Source: Anaerolineae bacterium (GTDB lineage Bacteria; Chloroflexota; Anaerolineae; UBA4142). From it: a DNA stretch of 5,566 nt. Shown here in pieces: positions 4,330 through 5,566 of the stretch. Location: contig JAOACU010000200.1 of NCBI GenBank assembly GCA_026417715.1, positions 1-5,566 on the forward strand, read 5' to 3'. Numbering within the stretch: the stretch's first letter is position 1; each line of letters starts with the position of its first letter. The notes under the pieces were generated by a model, which worked only from the letters and a program-made list of their open reading frames with translations, was not told where the DNA came from and searched no databases. The position numbers were made by a program, and so were the translations under genes.

Positions 4330-5487
4330 ATGCTACCACGCACCGCCGACATTGTCATCATCGGCGGCGGATGTATGGGCACGAGCGTTGCCTACTATCT
4401 CGCTGAACGCGGCGCAGGCAACATCGTTCTCGTCGAACGCGAAAAATTTTTGGGAATGGGTTCAACGGGACGCAACGCGGGTGGTGTGCGCTATCAATTC
4501 TCCACTGCAGTCAACATTCACCTTTCGATTTTTTCGCTCGACGTACTTGCACACTTTGAAGAATTGTTCGGCATCTCGGCAGGGTATCGTCCGATTGGCT
4601 ATTTGTTTTTGCTTACAACACCACAAGAGGTCGCGCAGTTTCAAGCCAACGTTGCGTTGCAACAGCGCGTTGGTGTGCCTTGGGTACGATACCTCGAACC
4701 CAACGACATCGCCGCGCTTGTTCCGCTCGTCAATCTCGAAGGTGTGCTCGGCGGAACGTTCTGCCCGCGCGATGGACTCGCTGACCCCTACAGCGTGACG
4801 CAAGGATTTGCCAAAGGCGCACGCGCGCGCGGTGTGCAAATCGAAACCGAGACGAACGTGGTGGGCATTCAAACCGAACACGGGCGCGTGACAGGCGTGG
4901 TGACAGATCGCGGCACGATGAGCACGCGCACGATCGTCAATTGCGCTGGACCTTGGGCGGCACAAATCGGCAAGATGGCAGGTGTAGAGATTCCGATTGT
5001 GCCACTGCGCCGTCAATTTTTCACTACTGACGCGCTCCCCCAAATTCCACGCGATCATCCAATGACGATTGAATTCACCACCTCGTTGTATTTTCATCCT
5101 GAAGGTGCGGGCTTGTTGATTGGAATGTCGAATCCCGATGAAAAACCGGGCGACACGTATGCGATTGACGAAGAATTTCACCTCAAGACCCTTGAACGCG
5201 CGCTGTATCGCTTGCCGATTCTCGAAAACGCGCGCGTGGCGAGTCAAATCGCGGGCTTGTACGAAGTGACCCCCGACGCGCATCCGATTCTCGCGCAGGC
5301 ACGCGCACTCGAAGGATTTTACATCGCGGCAGGATTTTCCGGTCACGGTTTTCAGCACTCGCCCGCAACCGGCAAAGTGATGAGCGAACTCATCCTCGAT
5401 GGACGCGCCACCTCGATTGATATTTCGATGCTCGATTTGGAACGATTCGCGGAAGGACGCTTGATTCGCGAAGTGAATGTGGTATGA
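4330..5487 (+). CDS. DAO-family FAD-dependent amine/amino-acid oxidoreductase, sarcosine oxidase beta-like (385 aa)
   Basis: Soluble flavoenzyme of the D-amino-acid oxidase (DAO) superfamily, expected to oxidise a secondary amine or amino acid such as sarcosine, glycine or proline derivatives. The N-terminal dinucleotide-binding fold reads IVIIGGGCMGTSVAYYLAERG, with Gly12, 14 and 17 as GxGxxG, and Glu36 ends the second strand to hold the ribose. STGRNAGGVR (45-54) is typical of sarcosine oxidase beta-like members. NCAGPWA (204-210), EVTPDAHPIL and GFSGHG (335-340) followed by HSPATGK are family signatures of the FAD site. Length fits a single-domain subunit. Heterotetrameric sarcosine oxidases need alpha, gamma and delta subunits; none is seen here, so it may act alone, with an unseen partner, or as a dehydrogenase. 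No signal peptide is present. The start is fixed by AGGAGGA. The divergent EamA transporter may move the substrate or product. The exact substrate is unknown. Confidence 0.88.
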   Translation: MLPRTADIVIIGGGCMGTSVAYYLAERGAGNIVLVEREKFLGMGSTGRNAGGVRYQFSTAVNIHLSIFSLDVLAHFEELFGISAGYRPIGYLFLLTTPQEVAQFQANVALQQRVGVPWVRYLEPNDIAALVPLVNLEGVLGGTFCPRDGLADPYSVTQGFAKGARARGVQIETETNVVGIQTEHGRVTGVVTDRGTMSTRTIVNCAGPWAAQIGKMAGVEIPIVPLRRQFFTTDALPQIPRDHPMTIEFTTSLYFHPEGAGLLIGMSNPDEKPGDTYAIDEEFHLKTLERALYRLPILENARVASQIAGLYEVTPDAHPILAQARALEGFYIAAGFSGHGFQHSPATGKVMSELILDGRATSIDISMLDLERFAEGRLIREVNVV

Positions 5488-5509
5488 CATAGTAACCAAT
5501 GGTGCTACT

Positions 5510-5545
5510 TGTCATTCTGAGCGACCGCAGGGAGCGAAGAATCTC
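5510..5545. repeat. Dispersed-type repeat (GTCATTCTGAGCG...GAATCTC)
   Basis: The sequence begins TGTCATTCTGAGCGACCGCA and continues with GGGAGCGAAGAATCTC. From memory, GTCATTCTGAGCGAAGCGAAGAATCTC-like units are dispersed in many environmental bacterial genomes. It starts 23 bp after the oxidoreductase stop. It shares the GTCATTC word with the heptamer array at 4281-4315. The rest of 5488-5566 holds no gene. Confidence 0.55.
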
Positions 5546-5566
5546 ACAAACCACTTGGCGAGACGC

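Noticed and set aside
3429..4406. Plus-strand open frame of 325 codons opposite the EamA gene and through the hairpin region
   Set aside because: The product is Arg/Gln/His-rich low-complexity sequence, it runs through the direct repeats and the promoter, and the minus-strand transporter is unambiguous.
4462..5499. Minus-strand open frame of 345 codons opposite the FAD oxidoreductase
   Set aside because: It is antisense to a gene with intact FAD-binding motifs, and its product shows no recognisable domain.

Overview
The window looks like a stretch of bacterial chromosome of moderate to high GC, with the longest unexplained spacers made of dispersed repeats. The likeliest source is a Chloroflexota (Anaerolineae-like) bacterium. 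The inference rests on a lipoprotein carrying an NBR1-type Ig-like domain plus WG..IDQGIG..TTTYTLTA modules, on a short prepilin peptidase, and on the style of the intergenic repeats. No rRNA, tRNA or marker gene is present, so this placement is tentative.

Layout: five complete protein genes and no recognisable partial genes. On the minus strand, a single-domain A24 prepilin peptidase (2106-1453) is followed after a 62-bp gap by a four-domain Ig-like lipoprotein (1390-92) with its own strong promoter. Divergent from the peptidase is an unrecognised nine-helix membrane protein (2143-2988). It converges on a minus-strand EamA/DMT-family transporter (4004-3117) across a 128-bp spacer of palindromes. 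Divergent from the transporter is a plus-strand DAO-family FAD oxidoreductase resembling sarcosine oxidase beta subunit (4330-5487). The transporter and oxidoreductase are plausibly an amine/amino-acid transport and oxidation pair, but the substrate cannot be read from sequence.

Regulation is unusually legible. Four sigma-70-like promoters can be read, each with a 17-bp spacer. Two of them put the predicted transcription start at or 2 nt before the start codon (GTG 2143 and ATG 4004), so these two genes are predicted to give leaderless mRNAs. The lipoprotein and oxidoreductase genes instead have normal leaders with good Shine-Dalgarno sites.

The most interesting structure is the 4005-4329 divergent region. 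A 131-bp segment holding three perfect hairpins is flanked by a perfect 23-bp direct repeat. The repeat carries the transporter's -35 box, and its second copy abuts the oxidoreductase's -35 box. Removing one repeat plus the segment would leave the two -35 boxes back to back, 2 bp apart, as TGTCAA-AA-TTGACG. This looks like a small non-coding mobile or REP-like element that split a divergent promoter while preserving both halves. Heptanucleotide tandem repeats occur at the left edge and in the oxidoreductase leader, and a further dispersed-type repeat lies at the right edge.
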